A DNA stretch of 64,000 nucleotides from the NCBI GenBank assembly GCA_007115705.1, contig QXEO01001045.1, forward strand, positions 62,001-126,000, written 5' to 3'. Each line of letters opens with the position of its first letter. The stretch's first letter is position 1. Source of the stretch: Dactylis glomerata (Eukaryota; Streptophyta; Magnoliopsida; Poales; Poaceae). A model generated the notes under the pieces. The model saw only the letters and a list, made by a program, of their open reading frames with translations. It had not been told where the DNA came from and did not search any database. Shown here one piece after another: positions 1-12,378 of this stretch. Position numbers and translations under genes: made by a program.

Positions 1-313
1 GTACTCACTTTCAAGGGAGGAACTTGGGAATACATCATTGTCTCCGCGTGCCTCGGTTATTTCTATACCAGAGCTCTTTACTTATGCACTTTACATTGTG
101 ATAGCCTTCGTGCTTGAAGTCATATATCTTGCTATCACCTTGTTACTTGTATTGCTTAGCATAAGTTGTTGGTGCACATAGGTGAACCTAGTTTATTTTG
201 GTTTTGTGTGCTTGATAAAATAAATGCTAGTTTAATTCCGCTTTTGTTCAAGCCATTCGTAAAATTTGATATCGCCTATTCACCCCCCTCTAGGCGACAT
301 CTGTGTCCTTTCA
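1..313 (+). repeat. 3' part of the 5' LTR of T1
   Basis: Base 1 aligns with base 8353 of the complete 3' LTR and the match runs to the terminal CTTTCA at 313, directly before the primer site. The rest of this LTR lies left of the window. Confidence 0.9.
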
Positions 314-315
314 AT

Positions 316-327
316 TGGTATCAGAGC
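316..327 (+). other. Primer-binding site of T1 (initiator Met tRNA)
   Basis: TGGTATCAGAGC, two bases after the LTR end. This is the standard complement of the plant initiator-Met tRNA 3' end used by copia-type elements. Confidence 0.9.
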
Positions 328-367
328 CCGGTCTCTCATTTTAGGCTTCACCGCCTTGAGAGCAAAG

Positions 368-2578
368 ATGTCGGCTAGGGGATTAGTGCACAATAACACT
401 TCTATATTTGATGGCACAAATTATGATACTTGGAAAGTTCACATGCTTAATTATTTTCGGGTCATGGACCCATCTATGGAGCAAATTGTAGATGCGGGTT
501 TTTCTCATCCAAAGGATTCTCAAAATCTATCTTTATAGGATGAGAAAAACTTGTATCTCAATGCTCAAGCTACTCATGTGATTGTTAATGCTTTGAGCGA
601 TGTAGTTACCTTCTCCATCACGCCTTTTCGGAGCGCTCATGAGATATGGACAAAGCTTCAAGAAAAATATGGTGTGTCCAAGATTACTGGGGATGATTGT
701 ATTCCTTTCGCTTTCGGCCGTGATGAACTTTCATCCACTTCACCAAAGTGTGGCAAGACACAAGGTAATGATATGGTGAGTGGTGATGAAACTTCCAATG
801 GTGATAGTATGCTTAGTTTTGATGATCCTTCATCTCCATCTCATTACAATGCTTCATCTTTGGACTTATACACTTCGAGCACCAAAAGTACTTTACATGC
901 TTGTGTTGATAGTCCTTGCATATCATGTATAAATTGCTTGATGAAACCTAATGATGATATGCTTATTGCATCTTGTTGCCATGATACAAATGCTTCTATT
1001 TCCTCTAGTATTTGTGATGCTAACCATATAGAGGAAACCGAAGAGTCTTTGGGCCAAGACAAGGTCTTGAATGGAGCTTCAAGTATTTCTTCTTCTTCTT
1101 CTCACGGTTCCCACATATGCCTTATGGCTAGGTCTTCAAATCATAATGATGTTGAGGACAATGGTGAGGATGAGGAAAATGAAGAAGAGTATATTGAGTA
1201 TTTAAATAAGAAGGGTAAGGTGGTCTTTGATGCTTTGCATAACAATAAAAATGTTTTGCCCAACTTCTTTGAAATCATGAGTTGTGCTATTGAGAGCACG
1301 AAACTCATTGAAATGAAGGAAGAATAAATTGATAAAATGTTTTCTCTTGAGCGTGAGTATGCCAATGATATCCTTGATTTAAAAAATGCTCTAGAGGAAG
1401 AGCAAGAGCTTCGGGTTTCTCTTGAGGAGAAGCTTGAATCCATTGAGGAGTCATGTAATGAAATTATTTCTAAACTCACTAAAGAACGTGACCTCGCTCT
1501 TGCCAATTTGTATTCTCCTATTGGTAATGATAATGATGCATGTGCTACTAACTCTATTTCTTGTGAAGCATCTATTTTGAAGGAGAATGTTGAGCTAAGG
1601 GCTCAACTTGAGTTGCTAACTAGAAAGTATGGGAAATTGGAAGAAAGTCATGAAAAGCTATCTAGCTCTAATGAGGATCTTCTAGTGTCCCATGCTCGCC
1701 TAAAGTTAGCTCATGAGGCTATATCTATAAAGGTAAAATCTTGTAAGCCTCATGTGGACACTAGCACTATATCTCAAAATGCTATATTGACATGTGCTAG
1801 TTCTAGTAATTCTTCATCTCATGCTATTGCTAAATGTTGTGATGAATTACTCTCCTTGCCTCGTTGCTCTAACAATGAAGCCTCTACTTCCACTAGTATT
1901 TATGTTGTCACTAATGATGTAGAGGAAATCAAAGAGCTCAAGGCCCAAGTTACTTCGTTGAAGAAAGACTTGGAAAAACATCATGAAGGGAAGTCCACAC
2001 TCAATAAGATCTTGAGTGTGCAAAAATCCCCCAATGACAAGAGTGGACTTGGATTTATCTCTAACAACAAGAACAAGTCCAAAATATACAAGAAGAAGAA
2101 CGACTAAGAACAAGTCAAGAATTTGGCCAAGATTGTTTGCTTCGAGTGCAAAATTGAAGGGCACCATGTTAGATCTTTCCCTTTGAAGAAAAAGGCACTT
2201 AGTGAGAAGCAACAAGGGAAGCGACCTCAAGTTCAAGCCCTTGCTTAACCTCAAGTTGAAGAAAGGTCACTTCCCAAGAAAAATCAAGCTAATGCTCCCC
2301 TTGTGGAGAAATCAAGTGAGAAGAAGGTGAAGAAAAGAACTTGCTACATATGCCATGAGAAGGGTCACCTATCTTCTTCATGCACTAGTGGTAACTCATC
2401 CAACCCTATCATAATTGGAGATGTTTATTCACTTTGCAAGGATAAGGTTGGCAATGTGTTTGCCAAATTTGTTGGCGCTCAAAGTGGTGTCAAGAAAAGA
2501 ACCATTTGGGTTGCCAAACCTATTGTTTCTAACTTCTTAGGACCCAACTTGGTTGGGGACCAACAAGCCATTACTTGA
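368..2578 (+). pseudogene. Broken gag of T1 (copia-type capsid protein with CCHC knuckles)
   Basis: Reads colinearly with the intact T2 gag from its ATG (368) to the same C-terminus (stop at 2576-2578). Four in-frame stops interrupt it: TAG 536-538, TAA 1325-1327, TAA 2105-2107 and TAA 2246-2248. The reading frame never shifts overall, although the gene is about 41 codons shorter than in T2. The N-terminal part has the copia gag signature (GTNYDTWK, then LQEKYGVS), the middle is coiled coil, and the end has two zinc knuckles. The first knuckle (about 2149-2190) has lost its last cysteine, now Phe. The second (2341-2382) is intact. It cannot make full-length Gag. Confidence 0.88.
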
Positions 2579-5500
2579 ACAATAGGTGTTGTTGGAGGGC
2601 ATTGGAGACTTGGTCATATCATGAAGAATTAAGGGATCTTCATCAATTATATTTTCTCAAGTCAAGTCAATTGGATTATCTTGTGTCTATCATATATCCA
2701 ATGTTCCTCCTTGCGGTAACATGTATCAACTTATCTACATTGAAAGTTACTCGCCCCTTTACATATGTTGGGTTTTGTATCTTGCATGTGTTTGTATATG
2801 TTGTGCTTCCTACTTGCTTCATTTTGAGTAATCAAGTATGTGCATGTTGGTTTGCACACCATGTACGATTGTTCTTGTTGAGCCTTTTGCATCTCGTTTT
2901 ATCTTACTTGGCTCTTGTGAGAGATTATTGGACCATCCCATTTTGGGAGAGTGATATGCTTTGCACCTCACAATCCTAAAAATGTGTGTACATGAGGAAT
3001 ACCACTTAGTGTTGATATTTAAAGATTATCTAGTTTCTATGTGGTATGTCATTCTCATGAGAAATTCAAATTCTATAATGTCCATTATCATCTTGTTGGA
3101 TTTTATTTGCCTCTTGTGAAAAATAAATGTTTTATCACATTATGGGGGAGTAATATGCTTTGTGCATACTACAAACCAATATAATGTGTATATTTGAGGT
3201 TGTGTCACATAGTGTTGATATTGTAAATTATCTTGCTTCTATGTGGCATGTTTTCTCAAACAAGTTCCAATTTGCCAAATTGTTTTATTGCTCATGTTTT
3301 GGATCTTGTTTGTGAGATACTTTCTTGATAGGGTTTTCCTAAAATGTGGAATGCTACATCAAAGTTGGAAAACCATTAGCTTCAAGTTATCTTAATCATT
3401 GCTTTGCGTGATTGTTTAACTATTTGAGTCTATCAAGAATATCTTCTTTAGCATGGTGATTAATTCTTATCCTTCTCCGTATGCTTCTTTGTTGTGAAGA
3501 TGATCTTGGATTTATATGTAAACTACCACCGGGAAATAAATCCAAATACCTCTTGTTCTTGGACAATTGGTACTATATCATGTGGCACATGTATATTGAT
3601 CATCTTTACATTGGCTATTGCTTTTAATTGCCTTATCTCTAGCCAAAAATGTATTTGTTTTAGCTCCCATTGTCTTCCGTAACTTTTGTTATTACATTTG
3701 ATTTCGTTGAACTTGTTTTGTGTTATTTCTATGTAGGTAGATGTGATGATCCCACTTGTGTGCATTTTATATTCAAATGCAAAATCATAAATAATGCACT
3801 AATCTTGGGGGAGCTCTCCTATATTTGTTATAACACACTCTTTGTGCTTATTTCATTTAGTATTGGTTTTTGTTGGAAGACAAATCTTTTCTTTTTGGTA
3901 CTTAGTGTGCCATCATAAAAATTGTGGAGAGTTTGGTTTGTTTGTTTGAACCTTGCTCTCTTTGGGAGTTGGTGATCTCATTCCTTATTATTTATTTCTT
4001 ACTCTTGAAATGAGATATGTCTTTGAGCATGTGTGTTTTAGTTATGCTTTATGCTCATTGGCTTTTGCTTGGTTCACTAATTGAACTTTGGAGTCAATCT
4101 TGTGTTGATTTGATTCTTTGATATAATTTGGACAACCTTTTGTAGCTTCACAATTTTGTGTGCTTGCTTGTCCTTCTTGGTGGTTTGTCCAAATTGTATC
4201 TCCGTTGGCTCTTGAAAGTCTTGTGCATGCATATTTACTAAATGTATACTTTATGGTATGCTTTGCTTTCTTTGATCAAATATATAGGAGAAGCTCCATC
4301 AAATCCTAAATCGGCTAAGATGTGCATGAAATTCAATTATATATATATATATGCACATATTTATGTGGAGTTTGTCCTATATGTCGTAGTCTCTAACTAC
4401 TTTGGACCCAATGAGTTTGGGGACCATCTTGTACTTGAACTTTGTTTTAGGTACATGGAGATATATTGGTGCTTGTCTCAATAATAAGGATGAAGTGGTG
4501 ACTAAATGATAATTTGAGGCAAGCTAGGATTATTGAAGAACTCCTATCTACTACATCCTACCATTAATATCTCGGTAACAAGTATCTTTTTATGCATACT
4601 TTCCTAGCATCCAACCTTGTGTAGGTTGTTTCTTGGCATGGATATCTTTATTTGAAAATCATGTGGTTCTTGCAAGGATTCTAATGAAACCTCTTTATTG
4701 CAAATGTGAGCAAGTTGAGATGAGGACATATTATTGGGAATATATAAAAATCATGCTCATGATTCTCCTATCCCATATATGTCAACTTAGCAATCTTTTT
4801 GCATATCAATTCCTTAATAAGCTCACATGTGCAATATTGATGAAATTGCAAATTTATTTCTTCCGTTTGGTATCCCTCGTTATGATACTTGTTGTTTTTA
4901 TCAAAGCATCCCAACTATCTTCTTTCCCTTGTTGATATTTGTGATGTCTTTGACATGTTGGTGGTGGAAGTTCGTCAATATACAATAAGATAAATTGAGC
5001 CTTTGGCCATACTTTAAAAGCAAAAATCTCATTGGTATATTGCATGACTTCATTTTGGATATCATGTTCTATTCTTAGTATCTATTTTGTGTGTACATGT
5101 TTCTTTGTGATAATTATCTTTGTGATATTTACTACTTAGAAACTTATACACATGAGAGATGATATCTCATTATTTGATATCTTATTTGAACCTTATGTGT
5201 TGGGATGGAATGCTAAGCAATATCATTCATTGAAGACTATGTGGATGCTCTATGCTTATCCTTGTGTTAGTCTTATAATATTCTTTATCATTCCTATCAC
5301 ACATTCCTTTGGTTGAGCCTTTTAATATACCGTCCCTTGCTTGTTGCTCAACCATTTGTTTGATGCAAGTGTTAAGCTTAATTTCTTATCTATGATCTCT
5401 TGCAAATGGTTGCGTTTTAAATGTTATTGAGGGAGTGAGGATTCCATGTTGTGCAAATTGTATTCAAATGCAAACATTCCAATTTTTGCACGTACCTTGG

Positions 5501-6285
5501 GGAGCTTCCTCATTTCATTTAAAGCACCATTTTGTGGTTAGCATAGTATTTAATTTCACTTGGTATCATTTTGTTTTGATTAATATTGAGGGATTGATGA
5601 TTCCATGTGTGTGCACCTTATACTTCAACTCAAATAGAATATTTTGTGCACACACCTTGGGGAGCTTCCTCATATTATTTAGAGCACCTTTTCGATCTTA
5701 ACATAATATCTTTATTCAATTTGTTCTTTGGATTGTTTGATTGCTCTCTTCATTTGTTGAAGTTTATCCATTGTGTTATCTTATTTTTTTGCAATCTTTG
5801 ATCCTCAATATAGTTTGGGTTCCTTCATATATTTGTCTTTGTATATGTGCATGTGTCTTCACTTATTTCTTTTGGATATGCACACCGTTTTGGAGGAACT
5901 CACACTATATTGGCCTTCTAAGTTTTTCGCCCATTTTGGCAATGGATGCCAATGGGGGAGAAGTTTCGAGGGTTTAAAGGGAATTGGCTTTTATGCTTTG
6001 GTTTGTTCTTAAGCATTTGCCTTGCATGCGTTGCATGGTTGAGTATATAGTGGAAACTCGTTGCATGGTTGAGTATATAGTGGAAACTCCACCAACAACC
6101 TTGGTTAGCAATATATGCAATGAAATCAAGATCATTCACATGTGCATAGATTGTGGGAGAGTTTGCTCTATATATGGTGGTTTTACTAGCATCACATACT
6201 TTTGTAGTATTTGATGTTAGTACAACCATTTTGGTTCTTTTAATTCATTATATAAACCCTCTCAAAGAGATTGTCATCAATTACC
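2579..6285 (+). other. Long non-coding 3' half of T1
   Basis: No retroviral domain in any frame; only short AT-rich frames. It is not random: it aligns end to end with the same interval of T2 (18300-22153) and is built of diverged repeats. A block starting near 2940 recurs about 200 bp later (near 3140). A block with a CTTGGGGAGCTTCCTC core occurs near 5499 and 5658 and, more weakly, near 3806. Several GGGGGAG motifs resemble the true polypurine tract. Confidence 0.75.
6030..6089 (+). repeat. Perfect 30-bp tandem duplication in T1
   Basis: Two identical 30-bp units, 6030-6059 and 6060-6089, each starting GTTGCATGGTTGAG. T2 has a single copy at the equivalent place, so this is a recent duplication in T1. 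Confidence 0.95.
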
Positions 6286-6299
6286 AAAATGGGGGAGAT
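6286..6299 (+). other. Polypurine tract of T1
   Basis: AAAATGGGGGAGAT lies directly before the 3' LTR. The same motif occupies the equivalent place in T2 on the other strand. Confidence 0.85.
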
Positions 6300-7333
6300 T
6301 GAAAGATCATATCGAGCCCCATGTGTGGTTTTGGTAATTAATTACAATCCCTATGGACTAATGGTTGCATTGAGTTATATGTGTAGGACTTGTCCATAGA
6401 CAATGCTTGAACCATTCGTTGGAGTCAAGGTTGTAAGAAGAAGATTATGTGTTGACCAAGGTGTTATTCAAGGAGTGATCCAAAGATTGGTCTTAAGGGA
6501 GTTGAGCTTATGTCAAGTGTGTCTTGAAGAATAAGATTGAGTGAGCTCTCATGTGTATCCTCAAGACACCATCATTATGGAGAAAAAAAGAATTGATTCG
6601 AGGATTGATCAAGTCAAAGCGCAAGTTCAAGATGAGCAACTAGAAGAGAACATATGCTTGAAGCTTGCCATCTATATTGTGATCATGGATATGTGAAGAT
6701 ATGCTTAAAGAGAGTCTCTTCCATAGTAGAGTATGGGGGAGCAATCCGCAAGACTTCACCAAGCAAGCTCAATCAAGAAAGGTGGTCCAACTTGAGAAGA
6801 TCAAGATCGTCTTTATCCACCTCAAGTGGAATGCTCAAGGAAAAGGTATGATAGTGTTAGGGTTTCTTTTTTACCGGTCTCATGGTGTTAGTTGTGAGAC
6901 CGGGTTATAGGATCGGTAGCCATACTATCAAGAGGGGCTCTCGAGTAAGTAACTTAATTATATCGTTCGGAGAGAGCTCAAACCTTTGCATACTTGGCAT
7001 CATCTTTCTTGGTTCTTATTTGGGTTTTATCCATGTGAGGTTCTAGAGCTTGTGGTTATTTCCATGACAAGCTCAGGCTCATCAAAAACGGATTTCGCAT
7101 GAAACTCTTATTGCGTTTTTTATGTTTGGAGGTTTTACCGGTTTGCCTTCGAAGAGAGGTCAAACCTTTCACCATTTGGTTTTATCCTCCTTGGTTGGAC
7201 TATGATTTTTGTATTAATGAAGTTGTAGAGCTCGTTGGGGTGATTCCAACGAGCAGAAGATCATCGAAAATGGAGTCCGGATGAAAAATTCATCACCATT
7301 TTCGTATTGCAATTTCTTCAAGCTCGAATTTCT

Positions 7334-7680
7334 GCTAAGGACTTAGCTCGGCGTCACCCAGATAGGGGGCCGGATTATTTGGCCGGATATTTCATCCAGG
7401 GCCGGATAATACGCCCCCCTCGGGAATTCGACGAAAACGGCTAAGGACTTAGCTCGGCGTCACCTAGTTAGGGGGCCGGATTATTTGGCCGGATATTTCA
7501 TCCAGGGCCAGATAATCCGCCCCCTCGGGAATTCAACGAAAACGGCTAAGGACTCAGCTCGGCGTCAATCAGATGGGGGGGATATTTGGGGCGGATATTT
7601 TGTCCAGGGCCGGATTATTCGTGGGGGGCGGATATTTTGGCAGATATTTTGTCCCAAGGCCGAATAATCCGGCCTAAAAT
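7334..7680 (+). repeat. About 105-bp tandem array in the T1 LTR
   Basis: Units begin GCTAAGGACTTAGCTCGGCG at 7334 and 7440 and, with one change, at 7545. They are rich in GGCCGGAT motifs. The third unit is degenerate and grades into the TATA region. Its place just upstream of the TATA box suggests a U3 promoter or enhancer array. Confidence 0.85.
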
Positions 7681-7701
7681 CCTGCAACGGTCATTTTTGG
7701 A

Positions 7702-7709
7702 AGGGGGGG
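7702..7709 (+). promoter_or_regulatory. TATA box of the T1 LTR
   Basis: TATAAATA within a GC-rich context, just downstream of the tandem array. The T2 LTR has a TATATAAG box at the matching place. Confidence 0.6.
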
Positions 7710-8667
7710 TATAAATACCCCTTCTTCCTCCTTGGGCTGAGCATGTTTTGGGCTTCTCTCTCCTCCATTGTTGACCTTGAATAGCTTGCCCTTCCTCCTC
7801 CATTCCTCCCATGATTCTTGTATATTTTTTAGGGAAAAGGGAGAGGAGATCTAGATCTATATTTCTACCAATCCATCTCTCCTCTAAGTGAGGGGAACAT
7901 AGTCAATCTAAATCTTGGAGTTCTTTGTGGATTTCCTTTGTTCTTCCTCTCATATCTCTCCATAGGATTAGTTGCTTTGGTAGGATTTGAGTGAGAAGGA
8001 TTTGAGCACTTTGTGTGCTCTTGCCATTGCATAAGTTGCATCGGTTTGAGTTCTCCCCGGAGATTCGAGTAAGTAAAAGTTTGTGAGCTTATTACTCTTG
8101 GGTTCTTGGAACCCTAGACGGCTTTGTGGCTTTGTGGCTTTGTGGTGCCTTTGTGGCTATTCTTGGGAGCCTCCAACTAAGTTGTGGATGCGTGCCCCAA
8201 GCTTTGTGTAAAGGCCCGGTTCTGCCTTGAGGAACCCCTTAGTGGAAGAGTGAGCTAGGCCTTTGTGGTGCAAGCTCACACCGAAGAATAGGGTGAGGCC
8301 TTTGTGGCGTTGGTTAGGCCTTTGCGGCGATACCACACCCCTCCAACGAGACGTACTCACTTTCAAGGGAGGAACTCGGGAATACATCATCGTCTCCGCG
8401 TGCCTCGGTTATTTCTATACCCGAGCTCTTTACTTATGCACTTTACATTGTGATAGCCTTCGTGCTTGAAGTCATATATCTTGCTATCACCTTGTTACTT
8501 GTATTGCTTAGCATAAGTTGTTGGTGCACATAGGTGAGCCTAGTTTATTTAAGTTTTGTGTGCTTGGCAAAATAAACGCTAGTTTAATTCCGCTTTTGTT
8601 CAAGCCATTCGTAAAATTTGATATCGCCTATTCACCCCCCCCTCTAGGCGACATCTGTGTCCTTTCA

Positions 8668-9018
8668 CAAGGTTATCCTTCCGGCTTGGCCTGGGCAGGG
8701 TTATGGACGCCATCGTTTATCTTCAGGCCACTTAGGCCCATTTGTATTCGTGTCCGTACTCGGATACTATTTTGCTTTATGTATGATTTGAATCTTTGTA
8801 TGTATTTGGATTCTTGACTCGTGGAGTCTTCGTGGTTAATATATATTCTTTTGTGGGTTCCATCGTGAACTTGTGTAATGTTACTACCTTGACTCCACCC
8901 GCATAATGTGTATGTTGTGACGTGCACATTTCGCTTGGTGGTGCATTTCCAAAGCGACATCGTGCGAATTGTGGCATGATTGCTATAATTCGCAAGGTGC
9001 CAATTTTGGGGTGTCACA
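8668..9018 (+). mobile_element. E: 3' end of an unrelated LTR into which T1 inserted
   Basis: The segment ends GGGGTGTCACA, the usual end of LTRs that begin TGTGACACCCC. Directly after it, element C sequence is interrupted in mid-internal region; ACATG at 9019-9023 is the presumed right TSD. The rest of this element is left of the window. No coding sequence is present. Family not identified. Confidence 0.65.
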
Positions 9019-11519
9019 ACATGCACCATCACAATCTTGATCAAACGATGTAAAGCATTGAGTGTTGAGATCAAAGTACTCTAAACATGGGCATAAAAGA
9101 CATAATCTTAACAATAAAACTTAGCAACCATGTTATAACATGAAAGGTAACACAAACAAAAGATCATGAGTAATGAAGCATTGAAAGTCAAGTGTGTGTT
9201 TCAACCATATAGAAAAACATAGCAAAGTGGTTTTCAGCTTGTCCTTCATGGAGTAGCAAAACATAAATGCATAGGACACCTTCAAGTTTAAGAGGGTGAC
9301 TAGATACAAATAATTTAAGAACAAGCAAAACCATAATCATGAATCAATCAATAATAAATTTTGGGACTATGCACATTAAACTCAGAATGATAACTATGCT
9401 CTCTTAGACGGTGCATAAAGGTAGAAGGTGGAGACTCAACATAAAAGTAAAAAAAAGGCCCTTCGTAGAGGGAAACAGTGATTAAACATATGCTAGACCT
9501 TTTCATTTGTAAAACAGAGAGAAAAAATTGTTTTGAGAGGTGGTTGTTCTTGTCAACGACTCGCAATGGGGTTCTTACTATCTTGAATACAAAGCAAGTT
9601 TTTGAGAGAGAGAGATTGGCACTTTTGTGCTCTTTTGTAAAGCTTGGCACTCCTCCCAACTTTTCCTTTCACAAACCATGGCTAACCGATTCCATTGGGT
9701 GCCCACTAACTTTCACATACCATGGAGGAGTGCCTTTTTTATTTTATTTTTTTATTTTTTGGAATAAAAATATATGGAAGATAGCAAATCCGACCACTAC
9801 GTCCCCATGAGCTGAAAATAGTGTCACAAAGTGAGAAGTATTTTAAAGTTTTTTTAAAGGTAGCACATGAAAATTTACTTGGAATGGCTTGCAAATACCA
9901 TGCATAGGAATTTATAGTGGAATCTTTGGAAAACTTTGATTTTTGGGAGTTGGATGCATGAGAAGTATTCCCTCTCAGTACAAAATGAAGGCTAGCAAAA
10001 GACTGAGGGCGACCAACTAAGAGAGCAATAACGGCCATAATCATGCATAGCGACAAAACATCATTAACCGAAGCATAAAGTGGTATCACAAGTCAAAAAC
10101 CAAATGATCATAGAGGCTTATGGCGACTTGTTAGAGTCAAACATGGTGTAAGCATGCACCAAGTCAACCCAAATAAAGCATCAAAGGAGAAAACCACAAT
10201 AATATGCTCCCATATAACAAAAACAACGCATGATTCTTTCAAAGGCACATTAAGCAATCTCAGTCATTTGAGACAAGTCATGATACAGCAAAAACTACTA
10301 AGCATACTATCAAAATAACATCAAGCATGACATGCAAAATTCTAAGCCACAGTCTAAACATGCTCCTATTTGTACCACTATAGGCATGAAACTTTTTTCT
10401 CTTTTCCAACACCATTCAACCTTTTTGAAACCACTCTTTGAGATGAAAACCAACATAGACCAGTGGTCTAAATGCACCTTGATACAAAGATATAACAAGA
10501 TCTGAACAAAAATCAAGGCAAAAAAATGAAAACTAAACGCAGTACTAAAAAAAGAGAACACTCGTTGAACGATAAGAGTAAAAACTAGAGTGTTCTTGGC
10601 AATGAAAAACAGAGTGTGTCTTCTCCAAAAGAAATTTATTGGGGTCCAACCATTTATTGCAGCAAACAAAACAAAAGAAAACTGAAAGCGAAAGTAAACG
10701 CGCCCCAAGAAAAACACATAGTACATGAAGCAATAAAAATATAGTGTCTTAAAAGTTGACCTGATTTTTGCCGATGAAGAGGGGGTGCCTCGGGGGCATC
10801 CCCAAGCTTTGACGCTTGTACCTCTTGGATATTTCTTGGGGTGACATGGGCATCCCCAAGCTTGAGCTTTTGTCCATACTTCATCTCATCTCATCTCATC
10901 ACTCTCCTTTCCCTACACTTGAAAAGTTCCTTCATACAAAACTTCACACAATTCTATTAACAACATTAGTGTAAGCATGATAGTAAATCTACTCTTTTGG
11001 TTCAGTTTCAAACTCAAATATACCATCCATTAAGCATAAGCTACTGTAGCAACTTTCTCAAAAGTTCCGCGATCAAAAGAACTCAAAAAGAAAGCGATCG
11101 AGAGGCAAACACAAATAGTGGCAGAATCTGTCAAAACAGAAGAGCTGACAAAGATTGATTTTTTTGAGGACCTTTTGTTGATCAAATCGAAAAGTGCAAA
11201 ACTAATAAAAGTTTGGAAATAACCTGGGGCATATGCACAAGAAATCTCAGATCAAAAAGATATTTTGGGAATTTTCACGAATTTTTACGGTTCAGCGCAG
11301 AAATCTGTTTCAGGACAGCAACTTCCCCAAATCTTACCTTCCTCAAATTAGAGGTTCTTCTTGGCACAAAAACGAAATAAAAATGATAAGGAGAGGTCAT
11401 TACAGTAGTAATAACTTCCAAGACTCAACAAAAAGAAAAAGTACTGAAAAGAAAACATTGGGTTATCTCCCAAGAGTGCTTTTCTTTAACGTCTTTGAGC
11501 TAGGCGCAGAAAGTGGAAA
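9019..11519 (-). other. Non-coding 3' internal region of C
   Basis: Aligns in reverse with 40633-42910 of D and with 56566-59420 of B. No supported gene. It includes the conserved hairpin at 10835-10860 and AT-rich spacer. The last bases of C in the window correspond to D near 42910, about 75 bp before the polypurine tract. Confidence 0.75.
10835..10860 (-). other. Conserved hairpin in C
   Basis: Inverted repeat CTTGGGG...CCCCAAG around a short loop. The same hairpin is at 41257-41284 (D) and 57223-57250 (B). Its GCTTGGGGATGC arm copies the polypurine-tract sequence. Confidence 0.7.
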
Positions 11520-12114
11520 TCAAATAATATCAAGCGATGAAGCATCAAGTTCATTTGCAAAAGTCCTTTCAACAGTGAATTGTATTGTATCCAAATGAGT
11601 TTTTGAAGATCCCTTGTGAACACTCTTGGGTTCACTACTTTCATCAAAAGGGTTTTCAGGAACAATCCAATCAAAATTCTTTTCCAAAGTTTCATGCAAT
11701 CTTATAAGTTTGCAAGGTATTTGTACTTTGATGTCTTCTTTGGTTGTAACAACAACATTTACACGTGAGCCAAGCATATTAAAACGCTCAAAAACTTTCC
11801 TAGCTTCTATAGCAACATCTCTAAATTCTCTACGCAAAGTCTCCAAAATAAAGTCTTTCTTTTCAGAGTCTTCTATATCATGAAGCTTAAGAAACATTTG
11901 TTGCATAAAAGGATTAAGGTTAACAAACCTAGCCTCCAACATGTGAACTAAATAAGCAGCAGCAACTTCATAACTAGGAGCAAGCTCGGCTAAAGATCTA
12001 TCCTCAACATCTTTATGCATACGAACATGATTAAAGAACTCCTCGATGTTACCTTTCCCAATTATAGAACCACTACCTGTTGTAAGGTCCTCCAAAGCAT
12101 ATAGGGAACAACAT
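11520..12114 (-). pseudogene. ORF-X of element C (unknown function), start codon out of frame
   Basis: Homologous to the 194-codon ORF-X of B over about 170 residues (shared: NIEEFFNH, AYLVHMLEARF, NPFMQ, IEARKVF). Predicted soluble and helical; no domain recognised, and not gag or pol. The ATG equivalent to B's start is at 12114, but a 2-base loss shortly after it moves it out of frame with the long open part, which then runs to the stop at 11520-11522. The C-terminus diverges from B after the KG..K..LD block. It is flanked by the same leader and trailer sequence as in B and D. Confidence 0.7.
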
Positions 12115-12272
12115 AATGAACTAAAAGTAAAAGTAACAGAATGCAAGCTATCAAAGGAACTAATTTTTTTGTATTTTTGATAAAAAGATGCAAGCAAAAA
12201 TAAAATAAAGCAAAACAATAACAAAGTAAAAGATTGGAAGCGAGAGACTCCCCTTGCAGAAATCCTCTTTCT

Positions 12273-12289
12273 CCCTGACAACGGCGCCA
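12273..12289 (-). other. Second, mutated primer-site copy in C
   Basis: The minus strand reads TGGCGCCGTTGTCAGGG, 65 bp further inside the element than the intact copy. Both follow an ACAAGTTTTC run, so the primer-site region was duplicated. Confidence 0.7.
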
Positions 12290-12337
12290 GAAAACTTGTT
12301 GGCGTGTAGTTGGCATGGGAGCTTCTCCTTCTTAATT

Positions 12338-12354
12338 CCCCGGCAACGGCGCCA
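12338..12354 (-). other. Primer-binding site of C (tRNA-Asp)
   Basis: The minus strand reads TGGCGCCGTTGCCGGGG, complement of the plant tRNA-Asp 3' end as in Athila-group elements. It lies about 25 bp inside the LTR end. Confidence 0.85.
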
Positions 12355-12378
12355 GAAAACTTGTTGGTGGTGCAGTGT

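Larger units (their letters stand above)
1..8667 (+). mobile_element. T1: non-autonomous copia-type LTR retrotransposon (5' end outside window)
   Basis: Layout is 5' LTR tail (1-313), Met-tRNA primer site, broken gag, 3.7 kb without coding sequence, polypurine tract, complete 3' LTR (6300-8667). The LTR ends are TGAAAG and CTTTCA. No protease, integrase, reverse transcriptase or RNase H was found, so it must have moved with proteins from elsewhere. Same family as T2, opposite strand. It sits inside a foreign LTR (E); the base run after it, CAAGG at 8668-8672, is the expected right TSD, but the left one is outside the window. The shared 313 bp of the two LTRs differ at about 9 positions plus a 2-bp change in a C run (near 3 %). 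Confidence 0.88.
6300..8667 (+). repeat. Complete 3' LTR of T1
   Basis: 2368 bp, from TGAAAGATC to CTTTCA. Homologous along most of its length, in reverse orientation, to the T2 LTRs. The central GC-rich part differs: T1 has the 105-bp repeat array here, whereas T2 has CCGGAGTCTCCGG-type motifs. Confidence 0.92.
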
